Shown here one piece after another: positions 22,791-33,120 of a stretch of DNA of 64,000 nucleotides. Each line of letters opens with the position of its first letter. Positions within the stretch are counted from its first letter, which is position 1. The position numbers and the translations under genes were made by a program. The notes beneath the pieces were generated by a model. The model saw only the letters and a program-made list of their open reading frames with translations. It searched no databases and was not told the DNA's origin. This stretch comes from Capra hircus (taxonomy: Eukaryota; Chordata; Mammalia; Artiodactyla; Bovidae): NCBI RefSeq assembly GCF_001704415.2, contig NC_030817.1, positions 31,755,550-31,819,549 on the forward strand, read 5' to 3'.

Positions 22791-23604
22791 ATGAGAAATT
22801 TTATTAAGTAGAAACTGAAAAATATGGGAGTGAACATTTTTATAATTAATATTTGTACACATTCTTAATTACACATGCATAATTATTAGTTGATCAGTAT
22901 TAGTCTAATGGAGCTTTCAAACCCAGCAACTGAGAGATCACATGTACCATAAAAGCATGATTCCTCCTGAAGAATTCACATCCTACCTCCCTAAGTCACC
23001 ACACAAATAGTAATCGGTGAAAGTGACCTTAAACTTTATAGTCATTTTTACCTCGGCAATATAGGTAGGTAGGATTTTAGCACTGGGGAGAGAGGAGAGA
23101 TGATGAAGTTGAAAACTCTGATTAAAAACAGATTCTTCATTAGTAGAAGAGCTCAGTGTCATCCCATATGGCAAGTCTTGAACAGAAATGTTCTCTAAAT
23201 GCCAGAGTGATAGAAACTATTAATACTATCCATGCAAAGGGACAAATTGTGGGAAATAAACTGTGAAGGTCAGATTATCTTCTAAGAAGCCACATGGAGA
23301 AAGAAAGCTCCTGATGACAGAATCCCATCAGCCAGCAGATCAGCCTTGAAATATGAACTTTCATGGGATATCATGAATCTTTCTAGGAACTGCAAATCTC
23401 CTTGATCTTTCTGCCTGCAGTGTTTTGGAGATGTTTACAGTAAAACTGTAACCTAAGACTTGCCTTTCAGGAAAAGAATAACTGGTAATCCGATCCTAGA
23501 AAGCTTTCTGCACATTTTTTTTTTTTTAATAGTCAGCAAGTGGAAGGATTTCCCTCCCACCATGGCGCACAAAGGGAAAGGGAATGGGAACCTAATAAGT
23601 TCTC
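22791..23604. other. No recognised feature
   Basis: AT-rich, with a poly-T run at about 23516-23528. No gene or repeat family recognised. Confidence 0.4.
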
Positions 23605-23800
23605 AGTTGTTTCTATGAGCCAGGTGCTATGCTAAATACTCAATGTGCATCATCTCATGAATCCTCCCAACAACTTCAATAGTGACTCATTATTATTCCA
23701 TTTCATATATGATTCAGAGGTGGCTAGTGGCAAAGACTAAATTTGTGCATACTTCTGCCAAACTCCAAATCATATGCCTTTTCTACCACACTTGCATATT
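23605..23800 (-). mobile_element. MIR SINE
   Basis: Antisense MIR: TGAGCCAGGTGCTATGCTAA, CATCATCTCATGAATCCTCC, TTATTATTCCATTTCATATAT. Confidence 0.7.
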
Positions 23801-26053
23801 TTTTAAAAGTATTTACCATGTCTCACCCAGATCTTTGCAATAAAGCTCAGGGAGTTTGATGAGGGTGGTCTTGGAAGTTAAAGTCTGACTGGAGCCAGTA
23901 TCCTGAATCTTTGCTTAGATAGATCTTTTCTTAGATATACTGAAAATAGAACTTAATCCAACACGTCCCTTTGGAAGAGAAATAAGATTTGTATATAAAG
24001 AACACCAGTTCACAGTTTTAAAACTTATAAAATCTGCAACTATTAAAAAAATCCCACTATGTTGACTTTTTAAAACTCAACTTTATGTTTGTCCCAGTGA
24101 GTTCTTTTATAGCTGCACGTTAAAAACAAATGGTAACAACAGGCTCTGGGGCTGGTTTTGAATTGTGTTCAACAAGAAACGGACGCACGTTTTTAAAGCT
24201 GCCTTCTACTTTCCTTAAAAGTCTTTTAAGGAAGTAATTTATATATAACTGAAGCTTAGAGAAGGTTGTAGTTATTTATATAGTTTTGGATTCCCAAATT
24301 ACCAACAATACCTAAAGACAGAAAGATTATTCTCTGTAAAGAGAAGACAAAATGAAATAAAAATCAAAGCTTCCTTCTTATAGTCGGTTTGGGTTTTTGA
24401 GGGAATACTTCATGGTGGTAGGTGAAAGAGTAATTCTTTCTGAGGTCTACATAAGCTTATCTAAGCATACTCATATTTGAAAGGCTGAGACTAACCAGTC
24501 AGAGAAACGTGGTTTAGAAGTTATATGAGAAGATGGCGAAGATGGGGTATGCGGGTGTCCCTCCTGGCCACCTGTCACAGAGAAATAGACAGCCATGGAA
24601 AGGGCCAGTGAGAACTCTGTTTCATTCTCTTTCTTTTCATACTGAATTTAACATGTTCCTCTTTTATAATGTAACATTAATATGAGCTATTTAACCAGCT
24701 ATGTTTTCATAATCTGTAGTTAAGGAAAAATTTTGAAATGGAATGGGGAAATAAGAATGGCAGTATTTTATATCTTTTACTTTACAAGGTACTTGGTGAG
24801 GGTGCCAGGGTGTGAAACCTAAGAGGGATTTTAATAAGACTTTGTGCAATAGAGGACAGCTTGGAGAAGCTCAATATAGAGAGTGTGGTGGAGACGGCAG
24901 GCCCAGGGCTAAAAAGGAGGCAAAAGGGCAGTGAAAAGAAGCTTCCACTTACTCAAGTAAAATGTGCTAGGTCTCTAGGGCCAGAGGTCCAGCAACCCCC
25001 CACTTTGCCTGTTGCTATAAAATACTTCACCCTAGCATCAACTCTTTAAAGAATATACCTGTAAAAAAGGTAGAAAAAAATCATGAAGAGTATTTATTTT
25101 TGAAGCATGAAAGCAAGATGAACAAGGCATAGCAAATGCTGGTTACATACAAGGTGTTGTTGTTGATGTTAGAACTGCAAGGTAACTGGATTTTAAAAAA
25201 TTAAATGGAAGCACATTTTCCTTTAAGTGTAAATATGTAAATATTTAGTGTAAATTTGCTGGGTTCATTTTTATAAAAAGAGCAAATGGAATGAAGGACA
25301 TCCCAATTTGACTGAAATATCCAGGAACTATAATTGAGACCCAAATCAGTTTATATAGACCTAATCTATTTAAATAATTATTTTAATTCTTCTTTTACTT
25401 TAAATGTTAGATCAGGCCCATGCATTATTTTGGAGTTTCTTAACCCTATTCTACATATGGTTTTACTTACAAATACCTAGTAGGCATCTGTGCTTAGAAA
25501 ACTCCTCTATCCTTCTAATGTACAATGTTATTAACAAGTAAAAGTCTGATACGAGTTGTATGTATGAATGAGATCAAACCGCTTGAGGGATGATCATCTA
25601 TTCCTCTGTTGGTGACAATCCCTCAGCCTGGGGCAAGAATATGATCGACATCATCAAATATTTATTTGATACCTTTAGGAGTGTTGTTTCTGCATGGGGC
25701 TCCATGCTTGCTCTCTTCTGGTGGTGAAAGAAAGTTGAAACTTCAATTCCCCAAAGAAAATTCTAAGAATTCACTTGTGCACTGAGCTCTAGAAATGAGT
25801 ATTTTTACATATTTACATCTATTAGTAAGTAAGTATAAGTCACTTACACTGGAGCCAAACCATAAGAGTCTACATCCTTAAAAGCACCAAGAGAAGGTAG
25901 ACTTGTTCTTTTAAACTTTAGTTTCTCATGTGATTGAGAGCTTTTAGACTATGATTTTTTTTTTTTTTAAGTAGAATGGAGATGAGTGTTTGTGCTTAAG
26001 GGAAGCAATCAGGACTTTGGATAGCCTACTTGTACTTTCAATTTGATAAAGAT
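23801..26053. other. Unassigned AT-rich spacer
   Basis: About 2.2 kb with no recognised repeat family, exon or RNA gene. It contains a perfect short palindrome (listed separately) and a poly-T run at 25957-25969. Confidence 0.45.
24211..24233. repeat. Perfect 23-bp palindrome
   Basis: Arms TTCCTTAAAAG and CTTTTAAGGAA pair perfectly around a single T. Function unknown; may be chance in AT-rich DNA. Confidence 0.85.
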
Positions 26054-26067
26054 ATACATACATTTGA

Positions 26068-26279
26068 GTCTTCCCTGGTGGTTCAGCAGGTAAAGAAGCC
26101 ACCTGCAACTCAGGAGTCACAAGAGACTCAGGTTTGATCCTTGGGTTGGGAAGATCTCCTGGAGGAGGGCATGGCAACCAACTCCAGTATTTGTGCCTAG
26201 AGAATCCCACGGACAGAGGAGACTGGAGGGCTACAGTCCATAGTGTCACAAAAACTTAGACATGACTGAGCATGCACGC
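26068..26279 (+). mobile_element. Bov-tA SINE
   Basis: Full head and body (CTTCCCTGGTGGTTCAGCAG ... ACTGAGCATGCACGC). Flanks ATACATACATTTGA (26054-26067) and ATACATACACATTTGA (26280-26295) form a TSD differing by one CA insertion. Confidence 0.94.
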
Positions 26280-26315
26280 ATACATACACATTTGAACGTA
26301 CATAAATATATGTAA

Positions 26316-26501
26316 GCGTCTGCCTACAATGTGGGACACCTGGGTTCGATCCCTGGGTCGGGAAGATTCCCTGGAGAAGGAAATGGCAACCCACCCCAGT
26401 ACTCTTGCCTGGAAAATCCCATGGACGGAGGAGCTTGGTGCAGGCTACTGACCATGGGGTCGTAAAGAGTCGGGCACAACTGAGCGACTTCACTTTCACT
26501 T
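26316..26501 (+). mobile_element. Bov-tA SINE, 5'-truncated
   Basis: Starts inside the tRNA head (GCGTCTGCCTACAATGTGGG) and ends at CTTCACTTTCACTT. A perfect 13-bp TSD, TAAATATATGTAA, lies at 26303-26315 and 26502-26514. It sits only about 36 bp downstream of the previous SINE, in the same orientation, as a separate insertion. Confidence 0.95.
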
Positions 26502-26514
26502 TAAATATATGTAA

Positions 26515-26889
26515 TATATTTTACCTTTAGCTGGTTCTGTTGTAATTATCAGGATTTTAATTTGGGGAGATATTCTTAGAGTCATTAAAAAAATAGTGTT
26601 ATTCTCATTTTCATCAGCAATATACAATGATACATCTTCACTAGGTTAAGTGAAATCCCAATACTTGGGTCCTTTCTTCATAAGAATCGTTTATTTTAGT
26701 ATGTTTGTCTCCCTCTGGTTGTGAGATAGAAATTGGTGGCTTGGAATTGTTTAACCATGGTAGCATGGGACCAGATGAGAAGGGAGGAGAGCCTAGAAGG
26801 GGACGTTCCTCCAGAAAGAGTGCCAACACTGAGAGGTAGACCTTGTGGCAGGGCCTGGCAGGAAATCCAGAAATCATAACCTAGAGTAG
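26515..26889. other. No recognised feature
   Basis: Unassigned. Minus-strand frames at 26641-26899 have no domain. Confidence 0.4.
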
Positions 26890-26930
26890 CAGTCTTCAAA
26901 CAGGAGTGTTCATGAAAACCACTAGGACAG

Positions 26931-27020
26931 TCCAGTTCAGTTCAGTTCAGTCGTTCAGTCGTGTCTGACTCTTTGCGACCCCATGAATCGCAGCACGCCA
27001 GGCCTCCCTGTCCAGCACCA
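26931..27020 (-). mobile_element. BovB 3'-end fragment
   Basis: Antisense BovB tail (TCCAGTTCAGTTCAGTTCAG then GCACGCCAGGCCTCCCTG), only about 90 bp. Possible short TSD GACAG at 26926-26930 and 27021-27025. Inserted into MER5A. Confidence 0.88.
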
Positions 27021-27083
27021 GACAGCTAGTTATAAATATGGAATTTTGGACCCCATAGCTAGAAGTTCTGATGCAGTGGGGTT

Positions 27084-27650
27084 TGTTGTTCCCGCTGCTA
27101 TTCAGTCACTCAGTTGTGTCTGGCTCTTTATGACCCCTTGGACTACAGCATGCCAGGCTTCCCTGTCCTTCATTATCTCCCTGAGTTTGCTCAAACTCAT
27201 GCCCATTGAGCTGATGATGCCATCCAACCATCTCATCCTCTGTCACTCCCTTCTCTTCCTGCTCTTACTCTTTCCCAGCATCAGAGCCTTTTTCAAAGAA
27301 TCAGCTCTTCGTATCAGGTGGCCAAAGTATTGGAGCTTCAGCTTCAGCATCAGTCCTTCCAATGAATATTCAGGGTTGATTTCCTTTAGGATGGACTAGT
27401 TTGATCTCCTTGCTGTCCAAGAGACTCTGAAGAGTCTTCTTCAGCACTACAGTTTGAAAGCATTAATTCTTTGGTGCTCAGCCTCCTTTATAGTCCAACT
27501 CTCACTTCAGTTCACGGCTACTGGAAAAACCATAGCTTTGACAATATGGACCTTTGTCAGCAAAGTGATGTCTCTGCTTTTTAATATCCTGTCTAGGTTT
27601 GTCATAGCTTCCAAGGAGCAAGCATCTTTTAATTTCATGGCTTTTAATTT
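27084..27650 (-). mobile_element. BovB LINE, 5'-truncated
   Basis: Antisense 3' region of BovB, including the complement of the conserved C-terminal WCWRRLL block and the tail. A perfect 10-bp TSD, CAGTGGGGTT, lies at 27074-27083 and 27651-27660. The plus-strand open frames here are antisense shadows. Confidence 0.94.
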
Positions 27651-27750
27651 CAGTGGGGTTAGGTGTGTTAAAATAAATGATATTTTAAAATAATACTCCT
27701 GTATAATTCTGCTTCAGATGACCTGTGGATCATACTTTGAGAAACACTGC

Positions 27751-28105
27751 TCTTGGTGGGGGAGAGGGGTTGAAAAATGGGTAACAGGTGACAGTCAGGG
27801 ATAGTAACTGGCAGCAGGAATGTTGCATCCTGGGAGTGGGCTGCCATGGAAGATGAATAGAGACTCGGCTGAGGAATTCAGACACAGAAAGTATTCTGAA
27901 AGTGAAATGGCAAGCGGTGGTAGTAGGAAAGTCCCAAAGATTCCATTTCCCAACTGAGACAAGTCTCTAGCTTTTGGAAGGAGTCCTATTAAGGATAAGG
28001 CTTTACTGTATCCTGGAGGGCAGGTGCGCAGGCCAAGGGAACAAGACTCCCAGCTGACCTAGGGCAATAGGAGGAGACTGGGGCTTAGTAAAAAAAAAAA
28101 ACTCT
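27751..28105. other. No recognised feature
   Basis: Unassigned, ending in a poly-A run at 28090-28101. Confidence 0.4.
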
Positions 28106-28531
28106 AATGAGTTGAATGTGTCCCTCAAAAAAGATATGTTGAAGTCTCAGTCTCCAGTGCCTCTGAACATGACCTTTCTTGGAAACAGGGCTTTTACAGA
28201 GGTAATCATGTTAAAATGAGGTCATTAGGGTGGGCTTTAATCCAATATAACTGGTGTTATAAAAAGGAGAAATTTGGACAGAGAGACAGAAACTCACATA
28301 AGGAGGATGATGTGAAGGCCAGTGACTGGGGTAGTGCCTCTGCAAGCTAGGACTATTGGCAAATGTCAGAAGCTACAAGAGTCAGGGGGGATTCTCTGCT
28401 AGAGGTGTCAGAGGAGCCAGCACCCTGACCTCGAACTTCTAGCCCCCTCAAACTTCGAGAGAATAAATATCTGTCATTTTAAGCCACCCAGTTTATGGTA
28501 CTTTGTTGCGGCAGCCCTGGAACGTAACACA
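28106..28531 (+). mobile_element. Solo LTR, ERVL-MaLR (MLT1-like)
   Basis: About 425 bp without internal retroviral sequence. Diagnostic blocks are GTTGAATGTGTCCCTC at the start, AAAATGAGGTCATTAGGGTG, CTTTAATCCAATATAACTGG, and near the end AATAAATATCTGTCATTTTA (a polyadenylation signal context) with AAGCCACCCAGTTTATGG. Ends in CGTAACACA. Ancient and non-coding. Confidence 0.78.
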
Positions 28532-28599
28532 ACCCTCATACACCTTCCCATCCCCATCGCCACCACCCTGGCTGCAGCCACATGGCCCTCTGCAGCCTG

Positions 28600-29372
28600 A
28601 ATGCCTCCAGCAGCTTACTGATGAAGCCCTCCTCTCCAACTTTGCTTCTCTTTCCTTGACTCTGGCCAGAACAGTCTTTCTAAACACAAACCTATCAGTT
28701 CATTTGCTTGCTTCAAACATATTGGCTTCCCTTTTAGGATAGAGTTCCAACCTCACATCATGTCTTATAGCCTTCTTTGTCTGGCCCTGGCCATTTCCCC
28801 ATCATCATATCTTGTGATTGACTCTGTTTTTCTTACCCTTAGCCCACTCTAAGCTCCAAAACTAACACTTAGTTCTTAGGATATGTTGTCATTTCTTTCC
28901 TTTTAGGCTCTGCAGATACTGAATCCTCTGCTTTGGACTCTTTTCCCTGCCTCTTTTGTCATGCTCCAGGACCTATTTTCTTGGATATCATTCCTGTGAC
29001 ACTTAGGTTTGATGTTCTTCTCAGTATCCATAGCACCAATTGGTGCCCTCATCAGAGCACTTATAGTACTTGGATGTCACTGACTTCTTACTTGTTAATG
29101 CTTGACCCACTAAATGCACATTCTATGAGGGCAGGGACAAGACCAGTGGTGGCTTCATAATTTCCATTATGAGAGGATTTGAATGGCAATCTGGTTTTAA
29201 GAAGGGCTAGGAATTTATTTGGGGTGGGGTAGAAGGGCTAATTTAGGAGTGGACTGTCTAAAGTCTTCCCAAACTATTTACTGTATTGCCTTTGGCAGGC
29301 ATTATGCTTATCTGGTTCACTAATGCTCCTGGCACATAATAGATACTCAAATATGTTGAATAAATGAACAAC
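28600..29372 (+). mobile_element. L2 LINE 3' region
   Basis: CTTCTTTGTCTGGCCCTGGCC, TTCTATGAGGGCAGGGACAAG and the terminal CTGGCACATAATAGATACTC then TTGAATAAATGAAC are the hallmark L2 3' end. Eroded; open frames in it are incidental. Confidence 0.72.
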
Positions 29373-29855
29373 TGACTGAGTATGTGGGAAGACCCATAAT
29401 TATTTCTTGTGCTCAAGGTCAGAGCCAGATGTACTGAATCTCAAATGGAACTAAAACATCTTAAAATCCTTCCTATCTAAGGTCAGGATTGGTTGACAGT
29501 GGCTTAAGCTGTTGGAAGAGGAAAAATGCTGGAAAAGGCTGCCTGGTCATTCCATCCTCAGTTCCTGTGGGAAAGGCTGCCTAGTCATTCCATTCTCAGT
29601 TCCTCTGGCTTGCTGCTCATCAAAAGTGCAGCTCTCATTATCAGCTCCTCACCAGCTGCTTCCTTCTTTTACAGCAAAATTAAAGGGCACCCTTTCTCCA
29701 AGATCAATGATGTATGTCAGAATCATTTTGCTAATCTCTAAAAATACCACTCAGCAGCCATCCTTTTATATTTTTATTGAATGGGCATGGCCATTCAAGA
29801 TCCCATACAATTTTGTCCCTTTAGGGACTGGTAACAGCTGTATTTAAAAGTGACA
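29373..29855. other. Unassigned spacer with tandem duplication
   Basis: No gene. Contains the 38-bp duplication listed next; open frames of 71 and 111 codons run across that duplication. Confidence 0.4.
29534..29609. repeat. 38-bp tandem duplication
   Basis: AAAGGCTGCCTGGTCATTCC... at 29534 recurs at 29572 as AAAGGCTGCCTAGTCATTCC.... The copies differ at only a few positions, so the duplication is fairly recent. Confidence 0.85.
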
Positions 29856-30164
29856 TCAAAATAGAAAGAGATAACACAAAAACTACTAGAAATGATAAAT
29901 GAATTCTACAAGGTAGTAGGATACAAGATTAACATATAGAAATAAGTTGCATTTCTTACACTAACAATAAACTTTCAGAAAGGGAATGTAAACAACCAGT
30001 CTCTTTTAAAATCATATCAAAAAATACTTAGGAATAAAACTGACCAAGGAAGGGAAAAACTTATATGCTGAGAATTATAAAACACTAATAAAGGAAATTG
30101 AAGATGATTCAAAGAACTGGAAAGATAGCCATGCTCTTGGATTGGAAGAATTAATATTGTTAAA

Positions 30165-31790
30165 ATGGCCATACTACCCAAAGCAATCTATAGATTTAAT
30201 GTGATCCTTATCAAACTACCCATGACTTTTTCCCCAAGGACAGAACTGGAACAAATAATCCTAAAATCTACACAGAACCATAAAAAACCCAGAATTGCTA
30301 AAGAAATCCTGAGGGAAAAGAACAAAGCAGGAATAACCCACCTAGACTTCAGACAATACTACAAAGCTACAGTAATCAAAACAGCATGATACTGGCACAA
30401 AATCAGACTTATGAATCGATGGAACAGAATAGAGAAGCCAGAAATAAACCCACACACCTATGGAGAATTAAACTTGGACAAAGGAGGCAAGAATATGCAG
30501 TGGAGAAAAAGTCTCTTCAGCCAGTGGTGTCGGGAAAGCTGGACAGCTACATGTAAATCAATGACGTTAGAACATATTCTCATACCATATACAAAAATAG
30601 ACTTAAAATGGCTTAAATATAAGATCTGATACCATAAAACTCCTAGAAGAGAACATAAGTAAAACATTCTCAGGCATATATCATACCAATGTTTTCTTAG
30701 GTTAGTCTCCCAAAGCTATGGAAATCAAAGCAAAAATAAACAAATGGAACCTAATCAGACTTACAAACTTTTGTACAGCAAAAGAAACCACAAAGAAAAT
30801 GAAGAGACAAACTACAGATTGGAAGAAAATATTTGCAAACAATGCGACTGACAAGAGCTTAATTTCCAAAATGTACAAACAGCTCATATACTCGACAGCA
30901 AAAAAACAAACAACCAATCTAGAAATGGGCAGAAGATCCAGACATTCCTCCTAGTAAGACATACAGATGGCCAATAAGCACAAAAAAAGATGCTCAACAT
31001 CACTAATTATTAGAGAAATGCAAATCAAAACTACAATGAGGTACAATCTCATAGCAGTAAAAAGTCTGCAAATAACAAACACTGGAGAGAGTGTGGAGAA
31101 AAGGGAACTCTCCTGCATTGTTGGTGGGAATATAAACTGGTGCAGCCATTATGGAAAAGGGTATGGAGATTCCTCAAAAAACTAGAAATAGAGTTGCCAT
31201 GCTGCTGCTGCTGCTACTGCTGCTAAGTCGCTTCAGCCGTGTCCAACTCTCTGCAACCCCGTAGATGGCAGCCCACCAGGCTCCCCTGTCCCTGAGATTG
31301 TCCAGGCAAGAACACTGGAGTGGGTTGCCATTTCCTTCCCCAATGCATGAAAGTGAAAATTGAAAGTGAAGTTGCTCAGTCGTGTCCGACTCTTCACGAC
31401 TCCATGGACTGCAGTACACCAGACTCCTCCGTCCATGGGATTTTCCAGGCAAGAGTACTGAAGTGGGGTGGAGTTGCCATATGATCTAGCAATTCCACTC
31501 TTGGGTATATATCTGGACAAAGCTATAATTCAAAAAGATCCATGCACCCCTATGTTCTATTCACAATAGCTAAGACATAGAAACAACCTAAATGTCTGCC
31601 AACAGAAAAGTGGATAAAAAAGATGTGGTATACAATTGAATATTACTCAGCCATAAAAAAGAATGAGATAATGCCATCTACATCAACATGGATGGACCTA
31701 GAGATGACTGTACTAAGTGAAGTCAGTCAGAAAAAGAAAGACAAATTCCACGTAATATCACTTATATGTGGAATTGAAAATATGACACAA
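30165..31790 (+). pseudogene. L1 ORF2 C-terminal remnant
   Basis: Translation in several frames gives the conserved L1 ORF2 C-terminal sequence: WNRIEKPEINPHTYGELN (30420s), MEIKAKINKWNLIRLTNFCTAKET (30718 on), ANKHKKRCSTSLIIREMQIKTTMRY (30970 on) and, after the SINE, EYYSAIKKNEIMP and SEVSQKKKDKFHVISLICGI (31640-31780). Frame changes and stops separate the pieces and a Bov-A2 sits inside, so it cannot encode a product. The endonuclease and the RT catalytic core are absent because of 5' truncation. Confidence 0.88.
31201..31470 (-). mobile_element. Bov-A2 SINE inside L1
   Basis: BovA dimer on the minus strand. On the plus strand it begins with the GCT-repeat complement of its AGC tail (31201-31224), then two BovA units separated by CAATGCATGAAAGTGAAAATTG. 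A perfect 10-bp TSD, GAGTTGCCAT, lies at 31191-31200 and 31471-31480. Confidence 0.96.
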
Positions 31791-32090
31791 ATGATCTTAT
31801 CTACAAAACAGACTCACAGATACAGAGAAAAGACGTGTGATTGCCAAGGGGGTGGGGGAGGGATGGCTTGGGAGTTTGGGATTAGCAGATGCAAAATATT
31901 ATGTATTGGAAGGATAAATAATAAGGTTCTACTGTATAGCACAGAGAACTGTATTCAATATTCGGTGATAAATCATAATGGAACAGAATATGAAAAAGGA
32001 TGTACATATATGCATAACTGAATCACTCTGCTGTACAGCAGAAACTAACACAACATTGTAAATCAACTATGCTTCGATAAAATAGAAAAA

Positions 32091-33120
32091 ACAGAAATGG
32101 ATAGGGAGAAGAAACGTAACTAAATGTTGGGCAGTGGAGGCAAACTTTGGAGGAAGACTATATACTGAGCTTGAGGAGACCTTGTAAGAATCCCGATAAT
32201 CACATTGTTAGACAGCCAACAGTTATTTAATTACTGAGTATCTTCAGGGAGTACTGTTCTAGAAGCTAAGGAGACATGGAAAAGGGGCCAGAACTTCTAC
32301 GTGTGCACTGTATGAATTCTATGTATGAACAATAGGACGTTCATGTGCAGCTAATGCTTCATTTCCGTGATACATACATTTGCTAGAGGACTAGAATGGA
32401 GGAAGAATCCAGCAGTCATGCAATGTAGGTTTTCTACCTTTATCTTTTCTAGGCTACACTCTGAGCCAAAAAGGCAACTTGGCTTCACTTCAAGTAGGAA
32501 CCAAGAAGGATAATAGCTCAGAATAAGAGTGGTTGGGGCTGAGAAGAATTGTGAGAGTATCTAGGCCCTATGGGAAGAAAACCATGATCAGTTAGTGATG
32601 TTTGCCAATTAATGTGGTGGGGGGAGAACAGAGACACCAAATATTTACATAAAATTTCCATCCCTGTTCTAGGTTATTGACAGATATCTGAGTATCCTCT
32701 AGAGTTTTCAGTTTCAACTTCCTAACTGTAAGCTGGAAGTTTGCACTTTTAGACATTCTTTTAATAAGATGGTAGATTTTGACTTCTAGGTTGAAAAATA
32801 AGAGATTCAATTAAAATTGCCCACAGATACTTAACCTGCTTCAATAGGATTGCTCATTAATAATCAAAGAAAATAAAACAAGCTAAAACTACTCTTTTAA
32901 AAACCTATTGAATTATAAAGATTAAAGAAAAAATAAAATTCAGGAAAATATGCACTCTTATACAACACTGAACAGAATGAAGTTTGATGTAACCTTTCTG
33001 AAAAGTCATTAGAGAATATATAATCAAGAGCCCAAGATGTTCAGATCCCTATACTCGGTGATTTTAATGCCCCAAATTTGTCTTAATCAATTAGCTACAA
33101 GTGTCTCTTTAAAGCTTAAT
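32091..33120. other. Unassigned, partly old L1-like
   Basis: No gene recognised. From about 32830 the AT-rich sequence may belong to the same ancient L1/HAL1-like relic that resumes at 33984. Confidence 0.4.

Larger units (their letters stand above)
26890..27750. mobile_element. MER5A-like DNA transposon, split twice by BovB
   Basis: Three pieces of one hAT-Charlie element. The left end (CAGTCTTCAAACAGGAG) is at 26890-26925, the middle (CTAGTTATAAATATGGAATT ... TTCTGATGCAGTGG) at 27025-27083, and the right end (TGGATCATACTTTGAGAAAC) at 27651-27750. The gaps are filled by two minus-strand BovB 3' fragments. Joined, the pieces make about 195 bp, the length of the intact copy at 14836. Confidence 0.72.
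29860..32090 (+). mobile_element. Ruminant L1 LINE, 5'-truncated
   Basis: Last part of ORF2 plus the 3' UTR. The 3' UTR has GGGGGTGGGGGAGGGATGGC, TACTGTATAGCACAGAGAAC and GTACAGCAGAAACTAACAC, ending in CTTCGATAAAATAGAAAAAA. It is interrupted by a Bov-A2 at 31201-31470. No TSD was resolved with confidence. Confidence 0.92.

Noticed and set aside
23801..26053. Coding gene hidden in a 2.2-kb repeat-free spacer
   Set aside because: Open frames are at most about 60 codons, base composition is AT-rich and no domain is visible.
28106..28531. Start of a longer endogenous retrovirus
   Set aside because: No gag, pol or env sequence and no second LTR nearby; it is a solo MaLR LTR.
31201..31224. Coding triplet-repeat (poly-Ala/Ser/Leu) tract
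   Set aside because: It is the microsatellite tail of a Bov-A2 SINE, not part of a gene.
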